Part shown: piece after piece, positions 55,371 to 63,469 of the stretch | Layout: every line of letters starts with the position of its first letter | How positions within the stretch are numbered: the first letter of the stretch is position 1 | DNA from: JAIPEI01 sp964443135 | GTDB taxonomy: Bacteria > Desulfobacterota > DSM-4660 > Desulfatiglandales > HGW-15 | Assembly: GCA_964443135.1 (NCBI GenBank) | Contig: CAYUBQ010000012.1 | Location: 1 to 64,000 of the forward strand | Direction: 5' to 3' | Length of the DNA: 64,000 bases | Notes under the pieces: generated by a model | What the model was told of the DNA's origin: nothing | What the model saw: only the letters and a program-made list of their open reading frames with translations | Database searches by the model: none | Made by a program: the position numbers and the translations under genes

Positions 55371-57303
55371 GGCTTCTCTCCTCTTCGGGTGGCTGTGCCT
55401 GCGATTCCCAGGGGTGTCCGGTCCCTTCCCCCCCGGCACGACCTTCGAGACCCCGTCTCCTCCGGAACCACTGCTCCGCCATCAGGACCACCCAGAGGTT
55501 GTCCCCGTAGTAGGCCGTCCGGTCCTCCTCGAACGAGGTCCTCATGGCGCGCAGAAACGCCGGGTTCAGGTAGTCCGCCATCAAGGGCGTGCCGGCGAAC
55601 AGGGTGTCCTGAAGGAGCTCCTTCAGGCGGGGATCCCTCCTGAACCAGACGGCGATGGGAAGACCCATGCCGTGCTTCTTCTTTCGAATGATCTCCTCGG
55701 GAAGGATCCCCCTCATGGCCCGCTTGAAGACGTAGCGGTTCCTTCCCCGTCTCACCTTGTCGCCGGCGGGAATGGTGGAGGCGAAGCCCACCAGGTCCCG
55801 GTCCAGGAAGGGATACCGCACGCGCAGGCCGGCGGCCTCGGCCGTCTGGTTCACCTTTCTGAGGTCGTTGTCCGTGATGGTCAGCTTCATGTCCAGGTAG
55901 AGCAGGCGGTTGGTGTCGTGGGCCGGTGCGGCGCGATCGTAGTGCGCCCGGGCGATCTCGAGGAAGCAGTCCGGATCCAGGGAGTCGAGGAACCCTGGAC
56001 GGAACACGGCGGACGGGGCGTTCTCCGCCAGCAGGTTGTAGGAGAAGAACCGGTCGGGGTTGCCCAGGTTGGCGCGGCGAACGTACTTCTTCGCTTTTGC
56101 GAACGGCCCGGCCGCCGGAAAGCGGTCGATCACGGGTTCCAGCCAGGCGGTCCGGACTCCCTCGGGCAGGCGCAGCCAGTTCTCGAACACGAGATTGGAC
56201 ACGTACCGCTCGTTGCCGCCGAAGATCTCGTCCCCCCCGTCCCCGCCGAGCAGCAGGTCGCACCCGGCGCTGCGGGCCAGGCGGGCACAGTAGAATGCCG
56301 GCACGACCGAGGCGTTTCCAAAGGGCTCGTCGTAGATCTCCGGCAGGGCGTCCACGAGGCGGAGCACGTCCTCCGGGGTCACCACCCGCTCGTGCTGCTC
56401 GGTTCCGAATCGACCGGCGGCGATGCGCGCATAGCGGAGCTCGTCGTAGCCGGGCTCGTCGAACCCGATGGAGAAGGTGCGGACCGGGCCGTCCGAGAGC
56501 TCCGTGCAGAAACCGGCAATCGAGCTGGAGTCCGTACCTCCGGAGAGGAAGCACCCCGTGGTCCCGGGATCCGAGTCCGCGGTGCAGACCCCCACCGCCC
56601 TTCGAATCTCCCGAGGGATGGCCTCCATCCAGTGTGAAAGAGGGAGGCACCGGGGTCGGTATCGGATGTCGTAGTGGGTAAAGGACTCGATCTTTCGGTT
56701 CCTGAACCGCAGGCCCCTGCCGGGTTCCAGCTTGCGAACGCCCCGATGGATGCTGAGCGGGCTGCAGACGGCGTGAAAGAACAGGTAGTGGTACACGGCC
56801 TCCGGATCCACGTCCCGCGGAATGGACTCGTCGACGAGGAGACCGCGGATCCTCGAGGCCGCCGCCAGGGATCCCGGCCGGGGGCAGTACACCACGGGAC
56901 GGATGCCGAAGGGGTCGGTGGCCACCACGAGCTCCCCTTTGCGGCCATCCCACAGGGCGAAGGCGAATGCGCCCCGCATGCGGTCCAGAAACCCCAGGCC
57001 GTGTCTTCGGTAGAGCGACCAGAGCATCTCTCCCGAGTCCATCGTTTCGGTCCGGCTCAGGCCCGCCTCCCCCTCCAGGGACTCCCGGTTGGTGAGGTCC
57101 AGGTCGCACGCCACTGCGCCGGCCTCCCCTCCCCACACCCCCTGGCCGGGGAACTCCCGCCAGGCGGCCAGCACGACGCCGGGGCCGGGAAAGACCAGGG
57201 CCTGGGCCCCGGCAGCCTCCAAGGCGTTTCGCAGAGGCTCCAGCTCCCGGTCCTCGTATCGGGCGGCGAAGAAGCCGCCCCGTGGGGTCCTCGCATCGGT
57301 CAC
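55363..57303 (-). CDS. Asparagine synthase-related protein without glutaminase Cys
   Basis: A 646-residue AsnB-like protein. Its N-terminus (VTDARTPRGGFF) has no Cys at position 2, so the glutaminase half is inactive, though the AFAFALWDGRKGELVVATD segment remains. The synthetase half is complete: SGGTDSSSIAG, GGDGGDEIFGGNE and ITDNDLRKVNQ. The start is a GTG overlapping the upstream stop (GTGA). It resembles AsnB-like enzymes that adenylate carboxyl groups without using glutamine. It is the third AsnB-like gene of the locus. Confidence 0.82.
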   Translation of the reverse strand: MTDARTPRGGFFAARYEDRELEPLRNALEAAGAQALVFPGPGVVLAAWREFPGQGVWGGEAGAVACDLDLTNRESLEGEAGLSRTETMDSGEMLWSLYRRHGLGFLDRMRGAFAFALWDGRKGELVVATDPFGIRPVVYCPRPGSLAAASRIRGLLVDESIPRDVDPEAVYHYLFFHAVCSPLSIHRGVRKLEPGRGLRFRNRKIESFTHYDIRYRPRCLPLSHWMEAIPREIRRAVGVCTADSDPGTTGCFLSGGTDSSSIAGFCTELSDGPVRTFSIGFDEPGYDELRYARIAAGRFGTEQHERVVTPEDVLRLVDALPEIYDEPFGNASVVPAFYCARLARSAGCDLLLGGDGGDEIFGGNERYVSNLVFENWLRLPEGVRTAWLEPVIDRFPAAGPFAKAKKYVRRANLGNPDRFFSYNLLAENAPSAVFRPGFLDSLDPDCFLEIARAHYDRAAPAHDTNRLLYLDMKLTITDNDLRKVNQTAEAAGLRVRYPFLDRDLVGFASTIPAGDKVRRGRNRYVFKRAMRGILPEEIIRKKKHGMGLPIAVWFRRDPRLKELLQDTLFAGTPLMADYLNPAFLRAMRTSFEEDRTAYYGDNLWVVLMAEQWFRRRRGLEGRAGGEGTGHPWESQAQPPEEERSHA

Positions 57304-57929
57304 GCCATGATCTCCTTCCCGGCCGCTTCGGTTGCAGGGCATACGGTCCCGCGGTTCGACAGCAGCCGGTCCAGCGCAGCCAGGTCCTCCTCGTAGGCAG
57401 GCGGGCTCGACTCGCGCATGCGCAGAAAGGGCACTCGGAGGCCGCGCAGGTCGAGCTCGACCTCCAGCGCCTTCATGAACACCCCGGAGCCCGCACCCAG
57501 CCGCCGGAGGGCCGGGTCCCTCTCCGACACGTGCACCGCGCAGCCCGGGCTTTCTTCGTCCCCGCCCACCACGGCCAGCACTGCGTGCCGGCTCCTGGCG
57601 TGCTCCTCGAGCTGGTCGGCCACCGCCGCGGCCAGCGACCGGCAGCAACGCCTGCCCCAGGGGGCGTCCAGCATCTCCCGAATGGCGGTCCCGTGGGGCC
57701 GGCTCCGCGGCAGCCCCAGGCAGGCCGCCTCAGGACACGGCATCTGGAAGATGCCCACTCCGTGATCCAGCAGGAGGTTCATCACCGGTCCAGTCACCCC
57801 AGGGTACAAGGCGGCCCCCATGTCGCGGGCGTTCTGATTCAACACGCAGTGGATCACCGCCACCACCCGGCGGCTCCTGGGATCCCGAGGCGCCTCCCGC
57901 CCCCTGCTTTGGATCCACGGCCAGTGCAC
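57300..57929 (-). CDS. TudS-related putative desulfidase (DUF523-like, CD3072 type)
   Basis: A 209-residue protein with conserved cysteines in VIHCVLNQNARD, MPCPEAACLGLPR and ESPGCAVHVSE, the pattern of the TudS/DUF523 family, whose characterised member removes sulfur from thiouracil using an iron-sulfur cluster. Its place in an EPS operon is unusual, and overlap with the AsnB-like gene (GTGA) indicates coupled expression. The start is a GTG at 57929 behind GGGGAGGCG. It might act on a thio-modified nucleoside or a sulfur intermediate; unproven. Confidence 0.65.
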   Translation of the reverse strand: MHWPWIQSRGREAPRDPRSRRVVAVIHCVLNQNARDMGAALYPGVTGPVMNLLLDHGVGIFQMPCPEAACLGLPRSRPHGTAIREMLDAPWGRRCCRSLAAAVADQLEEHARSRHAVLAVVGGDEESPGCAVHVSERDPALRRLGAGSGVFMKALEVELDLRGLRVPFLRMRESSPPAYEEDLAALDRLLSNRGTVCPATEAAGKEIMA

Positions 57930-57932
57930 GGC

Positions 57933-59210
57933 TCAGCGCCTCCCCTTTCGGCGGCGCACGGCCGTCCGGTAGACCGCCTCGTAGGGCACGGTGGCGTGCT
58001 CCCAGGAAAAGCGCTCCGACGCGACCTGGGCGGCGCGAGACCCGATCCGGTGCAACCCCTCCGGCTTGCGAAGGAGCGACTCCAGCGTAGCGGCAAGGGC
58101 CACCGCGTCGCCGGGAGGAAACAGGATCCCGTTCACCCCGGGCTCGATCAGCTCCCGGTGTCCGCCCACATCGCTGGCCGCCACGACCTTTCCCATGGCC
58201 ATGGCCTCCAGGGGCTTCAGCGGGGTCACCAGCTCGGTCAGGCGCATGGCGCGGCGGGGGTACACCAGGGTGTCCATCAGTGCGTAGATCCCCGGGATGC
58301 GCTCGTGCGGCAGGCGGCCGGGGAACAGGATTCGAGGCCGGGATCCGCCACTCAGCTCGGGCGGAGCCTCCGTCACGGCCGTTCCCAGGGTGCGGGCCAG
58401 CGCCTTCAGCTCCTCCTCCGTCTCCCCGCCCCCGACCAGGAGCAGGGTCAGGCCGGGGTGCCGAGGTGCGATTCGCGCAAAGGCCCGGACCAGCAGGTCC
58501 AGGCCCTCGTACCGGTAAAAGGAACCGACGAACCCGATCACGATCCTCCCCTCGAGATTCCAATCTCTCCTGAAGGCCTCATCCGGGGCACCCGGTCCGA
58601 ACGCGTCGGGACGAATGCCGTTGGAGATCACCGTGATCTTGCTTCCGGGCACGCCGCGCCGGACCAGGTCCTGCTTCAGGCTCCGGCAGAGCACGGTGAC
58701 CTGATCGGCCCGGCGGCACACCCGGGTCTCCATGGCGCGAACGAGCCGGTACCGCCAGGAGCCCTCTGTGTAGGTGCCGTGGTCCACGGCTGCGTCCTCC
58801 CAGAAGGCCCGGATCTCGTAGACGAGCGGTATGCCCCGCCGGCGGGCCGTCCGGAGTGCCGGCAGCGCGTTGAGAAAGGGGGAGTGGGCGTGGAGGACGT
58901 GAGGGCGTTCCAGCTCGACCACCTGCTCGAGCCTCCTGCGCATGGCCCGCACGAGGCGGACCTCCGGGAGCACCGGCAGGTGACCGTTCGAGGGGACGGC
59001 ACCGGTCCGGTAGTGGGCGAGGCCGTTGATCTCCTCGACCTCGGCCCACGTCCCTTTCCAGCTCTGCTCGTGCTTGGGGCCGGTCAGGATCACAGGGTGA
59101 AACCCCATGGCCTGCTGGGCCTGAAGCAGCCCCTGGCTCCGGAAGGCGTAGCCGCTGTGCAGGGGCAGGCTGTGGTCCAGGAGGTGGAGAATGTTCAGGG
59201 GGGCCCTCAT
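57933..59210 (-). CDS. PEP-CTERM/exosortase A-associated GT4 glycosyltransferase
   Basis: A 425-residue GT-B enzyme: ILHLLDHSLPLHSGYAFRSQ is diagnostic of the exosortase A-associated subfamily (TIGR04063 type). It continues with HAHSPFLNALPAL, VLCRSLKQDLVRRG, GFVGSFYRYEGLDLLV and ELVTPLKPLEAMAMGKVV. It overlaps the next upstream glycosyltransferase by 4 nt. It adds a sugar to the growing lipid-linked repeat. Confidence 0.9.
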   Translation of the reverse strand: MRAPLNILHLLDHSLPLHSGYAFRSQGLLQAQQAMGFHPVILTGPKHEQSWKGTWAEVEEINGLAHYRTGAVPSNGHLPVLPEVRLVRAMRRRLEQVVELERPHVLHAHSPFLNALPALRTARRRGIPLVYEIRAFWEDAAVDHGTYTEGSWRYRLVRAMETRVCRRADQVTVLCRSLKQDLVRRGVPGSKITVISNGIRPDAFGPGAPDEAFRRDWNLEGRIVIGFVGSFYRYEGLDLLVRAFARIAPRHPGLTLLLVGGGETEEELKALARTLGTAVTEAPPELSGGSRPRILFPGRLPHERIPGIYALMDTLVYPRRAMRLTELVTPLKPLEAMAMGKVVAASDVGGHRELIEPGVNGILFPPGDAVALAATLESLLRKPEGLHRIGSRAAQVASERFSWEHATVPYEAVYRTAVRRRKGRR

Positions 59211-60403
59211 GCCAGGCAGGCCTCCAGGCCGGACATGTTGCGGTCCCAGTCAAAGTGTGCGCGGACAAAGGCCCGGGCCCGCCGCCCCATGGAGAAGCCT
59301 TCCGCCGGACTCTCCAAAAGCGACAGGACGGCCTCTCGAAACCCGGCTGCGTCGTCCCGGATGATCAGCTCCTCCCCGGACGTCGCCCGGATTCCCTGGT
59401 TGGCCCGGCTCGTGGCCACCACGGGCAGCGCCATGGACATGGCCTCGAGGACCTTGTTCTGCACCCCCCGGGCCAGGCGGAGCGGAATCACGCAGACGTC
59501 GGCCTGCGCGTAATAGGGCCTCACGTCCTCCACGAACCCGGTGACCCGAATGCCGGGCTGCTCGCCCAGAGCCCGGACCTTGGGTGCGGGACGGCTCCCC
59601 ACGATGGTGAAGACGGCGCCGGGCCGGCGGGATCGAATGGCCGGAAACATCTCCTCTGCAAACCACGCCACCCCGTCCACGTTGGGGTGATAGTCCATGG
59701 CCCCGGTGAAGAGGAGCACCGGTCCCTCGGGATCCCGGGTTCGGGCGCTTCCGTGGAGAGAGGGCGAGAAGAAGCCGTGATCCACTCCGTTGGGTACGGT
59801 CCGAATGTTCCTTGCTCCGGGAAACAGACCCGTAAACAGGTCGGCCTCCGGTGTCGAGACGAACAGGGAGTGGTCGAAGGACCGGTTGACCCGGCCTTCG
59901 TACCGCTGCAGACGCCTGCTTTCGATGGCGTAGAGCCACCGTTTCGGGAAACGGCTTTCCGAGGCGTACTGCCGCCACTTGTCGGAGTCCACGTCGCAGA
60001 AGTCCATCACCTTGAGGGGCGGCTGTGCAGGTGCACGGAGGATGTACTCGGCCATGGGTGCGGAGAAACAGACCGCAGCGTCGTAGCCCTCCGACCCAAT
60101 CCACCGGTCCAGGGTTCTTTGAAGCACCGGGGAGTAGAAGTACCCCGTGGAGACCGCCCGTCCGCGGAGTAGGGAGGTCCCGCCGGCGATCCTGGAACGG
60201 ACCCTGCCCAGGGACACGGCCAGCACCCGACGGCAAAACGCCTCGAGGTCCCGGGTGTGCTTCAGGTCGCCCGGATCGTCGACCAGGCAGGCCAGATGAA
60301 CCTCATGGTTCTTCGCCAGGCACCGGATCTCGTGGAAGGAACGAATCTTGTCCCCCTTGTTGGGCGGATAAGGAATGCGGTGGGCGAGGTACAGGATCTT
60401 CAT
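59207..60403 (-). CDS. PEP-CTERM/EpsH1 system-associated sugar transferase (stp1 type)
   Basis: A 398-residue GT-B glycosyltransferase. The N-terminus MKILYLAHRIPYPPNKGDKI is diagnostic of the stp1 subfamily (TIGR03087 type). Later features are DFCDVDSDKWRQYA, VPNGVDHGFF, LFTGAMDYHPNVDGV and ARGVQNKVLEAMSMALPVV. It starts directly after the VanZ-like gene (0 nt spacing) and overlaps the downstream glycosyltransferase by 4 nt. Confidence 0.92.
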   Translation of the reverse strand: MKILYLAHRIPYPPNKGDKIRSFHEIRCLAKNHEVHLACLVDDPGDLKHTRDLEAFCRRVLAVSLGRVRSRIAGGTSLLRGRAVSTGYFYSPVLQRTLDRWIGSEGYDAAVCFSAPMAEYILRAPAQPPLKVMDFCDVDSDKWRQYASESRFPKRWLYAIESRRLQRYEGRVNRSFDHSLFVSTPEADLFTGLFPGARNIRTVPNGVDHGFFSPSLHGSARTRDPEGPVLLFTGAMDYHPNVDGVAWFAEEMFPAIRSRRPGAVFTIVGSRPAPKVRALGEQPGIRVTGFVEDVRPYYAQADVCVIPLRLARGVQNKVLEAMSMALPVVATSRANQGIRATSGEELIIRDDAAGFREAVLSLLESPAEGFSMGRRARAFVRAHFDWDRNMSGLEACLA

Positions 60404-60823
60404 TCAGTTGCGGACAAGGCGCCGAATCGCGCCCGGGGAGCGCCTCTCGACGCCGAGGTAGACGAGAAGGCCGATGGCCGCACCCAGGACATTGGCGATC
60501 GAGTCGGTCAGGGAGGGGTACCGGCCCGGGATCCAGACCTGAGCCAGCTCATTGACCGTTCCGAACCCGGCACCCAGGACCAAGGCCGGCAATGCTCTTC
60601 CGAGGCCCCGGCGACCCCGCCCGCTCAGGACCTGCATCCAGAGGACAGTGAGGAGCCCGTAGGCGGGGAGGTGTGCGAGGTTCTGTACCGTGGGCGCCAC
60701 GGCCTCCAGGAAACGAAAGGATCGGTTGCCCGTCTCCAAGGGGGCCATCGAGAGGAAGGCGAGAAGGGTCATGTACAGGCAGACGATCGGAATCTTTTTC
60801 CAGCCGGGTCTGCAGGGAGTCAC
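60404..60823 (-). CDS. VanZ family membrane protein
   Basis: A 139-residue inner-membrane protein with about four hydrophobic segments. FGTVNELAQVWIPGRYPSLTD is the VanZ-like core, and AHLPAYGLLTVLWM lies before it. The start is a GTG at 60823, 10 nt after the FemAB-like stop. VanZ-like proteins are common in EPS and exosortase loci; their biochemical role is not known. Confidence 0.82.
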   Translation of the reverse strand: MTPCRPGWKKIPIVCLYMTLLAFLSMAPLETGNRSFRFLEAVAPTVQNLAHLPAYGLLTVLWMQVLSGRGRRGLGRALPALVLGAGFGTVNELAQVWIPGRYPSLTDSIANVLGAAIGLLVYLGVERRSPGAIRRLVRN

Positions 60824-60833
60824 CCAGCGGTCC

Positions 60834-61871
60834 TCAAGGAATGTACTTCACGAGGGGGGGTCCCAGAATCCTGGTGGCCCACAGGGGAAGCCTCTTCCAG
60901 AGCTCGATTTTTTTGTGGTACCGGGGGTTGGCCGGGCTCAGGTCGGGGATCTCTTCGATGCGGCACAGATCGTACTGGTAGCACAGGGGCCTGGGCTCGA
61001 AACCCCAGTGCCGCTTGAACCTGTAGGGGCCGGTGTCCTTCTTGCTGCGGCCGAAGTCGAAGACCCGGCATCCCCGGGAAGCCGCATCGCTCATCAGCGC
61101 CCAGTAGAGGAAGTCGTTGGCCGCCCACTCCCGGGCTTCCGGGAAGGCCCCCGAGTAGTAGGGAATCACCTGGTTCCCGAAGTAGAAGCTGAGTACACCC
61201 GACAGAAACCGGCCGTCCTTCTCGACGAGCAGGATGGAGCTGGCGCCGTCGAACTCCTCCAGGACAATGCGGAGATAGCGCTTCGAAAACACCGGCGTGC
61301 CCAGCCTCCGGTAGTTGAACGCGAACAGGTCGTAGAAGGGGTCCAGGAGATCGACGCCTCCGAACCTCGCCTGCAGCCCCTTCTTCATTCCCTGCCGCAC
61401 CATGCGCCGGCTCTTGCGGGGGATGGCCTTCAGGTTCTCGTCGTTGTCGAACGAGATCTCCCGCTTGAACCCGTAGTACAGGTCCTTCACCGGAAGCCCT
61501 TCCAAGGGCTCCGCCTCGTTGCGGATCTCGAGGTAGTCGAGCTTTTCTCCATCCGTGATCTTCCTGGCCGTCTGATACAGGGATTCCCGAACCGCGTCGT
61601 CGTCAGCCAGGATGCCTCCGTAGGTCAGAAACGGCATCGAGACCATGGACCGTCCGAACAGGACGCTCCGGACGGAGAAGAGAGGAAAGAGGCCGACGAT
61701 CCTTCCGGGTGATTCCGTGGACTCTGCCAAGAGGTAGAAGGAGCGGTGTCCGAAGGCCTTCTCGAAGACCCGCTTCCAACCGGTGAGGTGGGCGAAGGTA
61801 CCCCGGGGATGGCCGGTTGCATAGCCGTCCCAGGCCCCGGCGTCGCTGTCCCGGTACTCGCGGATGTTCAT
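60834..61871 (-). CDS. FemAB-related protein, PEP-CTERM system-associated
   Basis: A 345-residue GNAT-fold protein of the FemAB-related exosortase family (TIGR03019 type). The N-terminal half has GTFAHLTGWKRVFEKAFGH; the C-terminal half has FSKRYLRIVLEEF, LSFYFGNQVIPYYSGAFPEA and FDFGRSKKDTGPYRFKRHWG, all typical. FemAB enzymes transfer an amino acid from aminoacyl-tRNA to a cell-wall or sugar acceptor. Here a tRNA-like gene lies 52 nt upstream on the same strand. The ATG at 61871 follows GAGAGGGACC and a strong hairpin. Likely target: EPS or a sorted protein (inference). Confidence 0.9.
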   Translation of the reverse strand: MNIREYRDSDAGAWDGYATGHPRGTFAHLTGWKRVFEKAFGHRSFYLLAESTESPGRIVGLFPLFSVRSVLFGRSMVSMPFLTYGGILADDDAVRESLYQTARKITDGEKLDYLEIRNEAEPLEGLPVKDLYYGFKREISFDNDENLKAIPRKSRRMVRQGMKKGLQARFGGVDLLDPFYDLFAFNYRRLGTPVFSKRYLRIVLEEFDGASSILLVEKDGRFLSGVLSFYFGNQVIPYYSGAFPEAREWAANDFLYWALMSDAASRGCRVFDFGRSKKDTGPYRFKRHWGFEPRPLCYQYDLCRIEEIPDLSPANPRYHKKIELWKRLPLWATRILGPPLVKYIP

Positions 61872-61882
61872 GGTCCCTCTCG

Positions 61883-61914
61883 GCCGCCCCGCTCTTCCGG
61901 CCGGGCGGGGCGGC
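61883..61914 (-). promoter_or_regulatory. Hairpin between tRNA-like gene and femAB-like ribosome site
   Basis: A 10-bp perfect stem (61883-61892 with 61905-61914) is rich in G+C and ends 3 nt before the GAGAGGG ribosome site of the FemAB-like gene. There is no T-tract. It could mark a processing point after the tRNA 3' end or regulate FemAB translation. The spacer repeats two short strings of the tRNA (ACGACACG, GGAAGAGCG). Confidence 0.5.
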
Positions 61915-61923
61915 GTGTCGTCC

Positions 61924-61999
61924 TGGTAGGCGGAGGGGGAGTCGAACCGCCCGGCCTTCCCCGTGTCGTGGGGTCGCTCTTCCACTGAGCTATCCGCCT
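61924..61999 (-). tRNA. tRNA-like gene, nominal Val(GAC), structurally aberrant anticodon arm
   Basis: A 76-nt cloverleaf with encoded CCA (61924-61926). The 7-bp acceptor AGGCGGA/TCCGCCT is perfect. The D-arm GCTC/GAGC has a loop AGTGGAA, and the T-loop TTCGACT is canonical. The anticodon arm has four C-G pairs with an A27-A43 mismatch, and the loop ACGACAC has C at position 33 in place of the near-universal T. The T-stem has a C51-C63 mismatch and the variable loop is 6 nt. The nominal anticodon is GAC with discriminator A73, consistent with valine. It is 42 nt after the deacetylase stop and 52 nt before the FemAB-like start, all leftward, so probably co-transcribed and cut by RNase P. It may be defective for decoding, or a donor tRNA for FemAB. 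Confidence 0.7.
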
Positions 62000-62041
62000 G
62001 CGTAGAAATGGGACGGGTCGTTGTGGCCTCGGTTGCCGCCG

Positions 62042-62953
62042 TCACCGAGACCCTCCGTTGTGCGCACTGATGTAGTCCCTGCACGAGACAAAATCACAGT
62101 GGGAGAACTCGGCGAACAGGGCCGTGATCCTGGACCAGGTCTTGCCGAGGTTGGCGTAGTGGCGGAACCTCCGGCCCGGGGAGACCCGTTTCACCCGCGG
62201 CTGCCCCGGATCGATCTCCCACGGGTGAAGATACATGACGTAGGGACTTCGGCTCTTCAGGATGAAGCGGACGCCCGAGCGGAAGATCCTCTCCGGGATG
62301 AGCCGGAAGTAGGCCCCGCCGCCCCAGGGCACCGTACCGCCCGCCAGGCGCATGTTGCTGACGGGCAGCTCGTAGAGGCCTTCGACGGGCTGGGCGAGAT
62401 TCGAATGCCTGTTGTCCCCGGGACCGAGGTCGAGACGCCCGTACCGGCCGTGCATGGCAAAGGAGTTGTAGCTCGAGTCGTACCGGTAGCCTGCGTCCCT
62501 GATGCGCTCGAGGATTTGTTCGCTCACGGAGAAGCTTGGGGCGCGGAAGCCAGACACACCGCCACCCGAGATGTCCTCCAGAGTCTGTTTGCTCCGGGTG
62601 AGGTCCTCCCAGAGCTCCTCCGGGGTCTGTTCGCTGCAGAGCCGGTGGGTACAGCCGTGGGAGGCGACCTCGTGGCCGCGGGATCCGATCTCCCGAACCA
62701 GCTCAGGAAGCCGGTCGGCCACCCACCCGAGGACGAAAAAGGTGGCCTTGGGCGCCCTCGGGTCCGACGGGCTCTCCGATTCGTTCGGGGCGAGCTTCAC
62801 CGAATCCAGGAGATCGAGCAGGCGGTGGGTGTTTCCCTCAACCCGGAGCTCGCAGGAGGACCAGGCGTCGAAGGGGATGCACGGTTTGAGATTCTCCACC
62901 TGGAACCAGTCCTCCACGTCGATGGTGAGAAGGATGGAGGGGCGGGAGCTCAT
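62042..62953 (-). CDS. Exosortase A-associated polysaccharide deacetylase
   Basis: A 303-residue CE4 deacetylase of the PEP-CTERM locus subfamily (TIGR03006 type, with a DUF3473 C-terminal region). The start ILLTIDVEDWFQVENL is diagnostic. The metal-binding His pair is ASHGCTHRLCSEQ, followed by GFRAPSFSVSEQIL and the late YVMYLHPWEIDPGQPRV. It overlaps the MerR-type regulator gene by 4 nt. It should deacetylate an amino sugar of the EPS. Confidence 0.92.
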   Translation of the reverse strand: MSSRPSILLTIDVEDWFQVENLKPCIPFDAWSSCELRVEGNTHRLLDLLDSVKLAPNESESPSDPRAPKATFFVLGWVADRLPELVREIGSRGHEVASHGCTHRLCSEQTPEELWEDLTRSKQTLEDISGGGVSGFRAPSFSVSEQILERIRDAGYRYDSSYNSFAMHGRYGRLDLGPGDNRHSNLAQPVEGLYELPVSNMRLAGGTVPWGGGAYFRLIPERIFRSGVRFILKSRSPYVMYLHPWEIDPGQPRVKRVSPGRRFRHYANLGKTWSRITALFAEFSHCDFVSCRDYISAHNGGSR

Positions 62954-63360
62954 GACCCGGACCCGTCCTCCCTGCGGAAGAAACGGTAGATGCTGGTTCG
63001 AACGCCCTCGGCAATGTGGTCCGCGAGGCGGTCGAGAAGGTGGGCGTCGGAAACGTCCTGCACCGAGGTCGTGTCCTGCGAAAGCGCGTCCCGAATCGCC
63101 GCCAGCGTGAGCCCTCTTCGCTTGAGATGCTTGACCGTGTCCAGGAGCCGGAGATCCTCCCGGGTGTACCGTCGCTGGCCGCCCCCCGTCCGAAGGGGCA
63201 CCACGATACCCTCCAGCACCTTCTCCCAGTACCGAAGGGTGTGCGTGGACACGTTGACCTGCCGGCTCGCCTCTCGAATGGTGTAGGTCCTCGTCTTCAC
63301 GAACTTCAAGTTCAGGTTTTCATGCGTGTTTCGGACAGGCTCCGCCCCCTTGAGTTCCAT
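62950..63360 (-). CDS. MerR family transcriptional regulator
   Basis: A 136-residue DNA-binding protein. The winged helix-turn-helix TIREASRQVNVSTHTLRYWE at residues 26-45 is typical of MerR. A short C-terminal helix of about 50 residues suggests a dimerisation segment without a metal site. I chose the ATG at 63360; a TTG at 63447 would add 29 residues and lies near the predicted transcript start. It is the first gene of the leftward EPS operon in view and probably regulates it. Confidence 0.8.
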   Translation of the reverse strand: MELKGAEPVRNTHENLNLKFVKTRTYTIREASRQVNVSTHTLRYWEKVLEGIVVPLRTGGGQRRYTREDLRLLDTVKHLKRRGLTLAAIRDALSQDTTSVQDVSDAHLLDRLADHIAEGVRTSIYRFFRREDGSGS

Positions 63361-63469
63361 GGCCGAAACCCGCTGAGTGGCTCGATCCTGCTTGTCTTCA
63401 CTTTGCGGTACAGCCGTCTCACCTTTACGTCTTCGAAGGCTGTGCAAACTCCAACTTCACCCCGAAGTC

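Noticed and set aside
61924..61999. Treating the tRNA as an ordinary tRNA-Val
   Set aside because: Lack of T33, mismatches in two stems and a 6-nt variable loop make a normal decoding tRNA unlikely.
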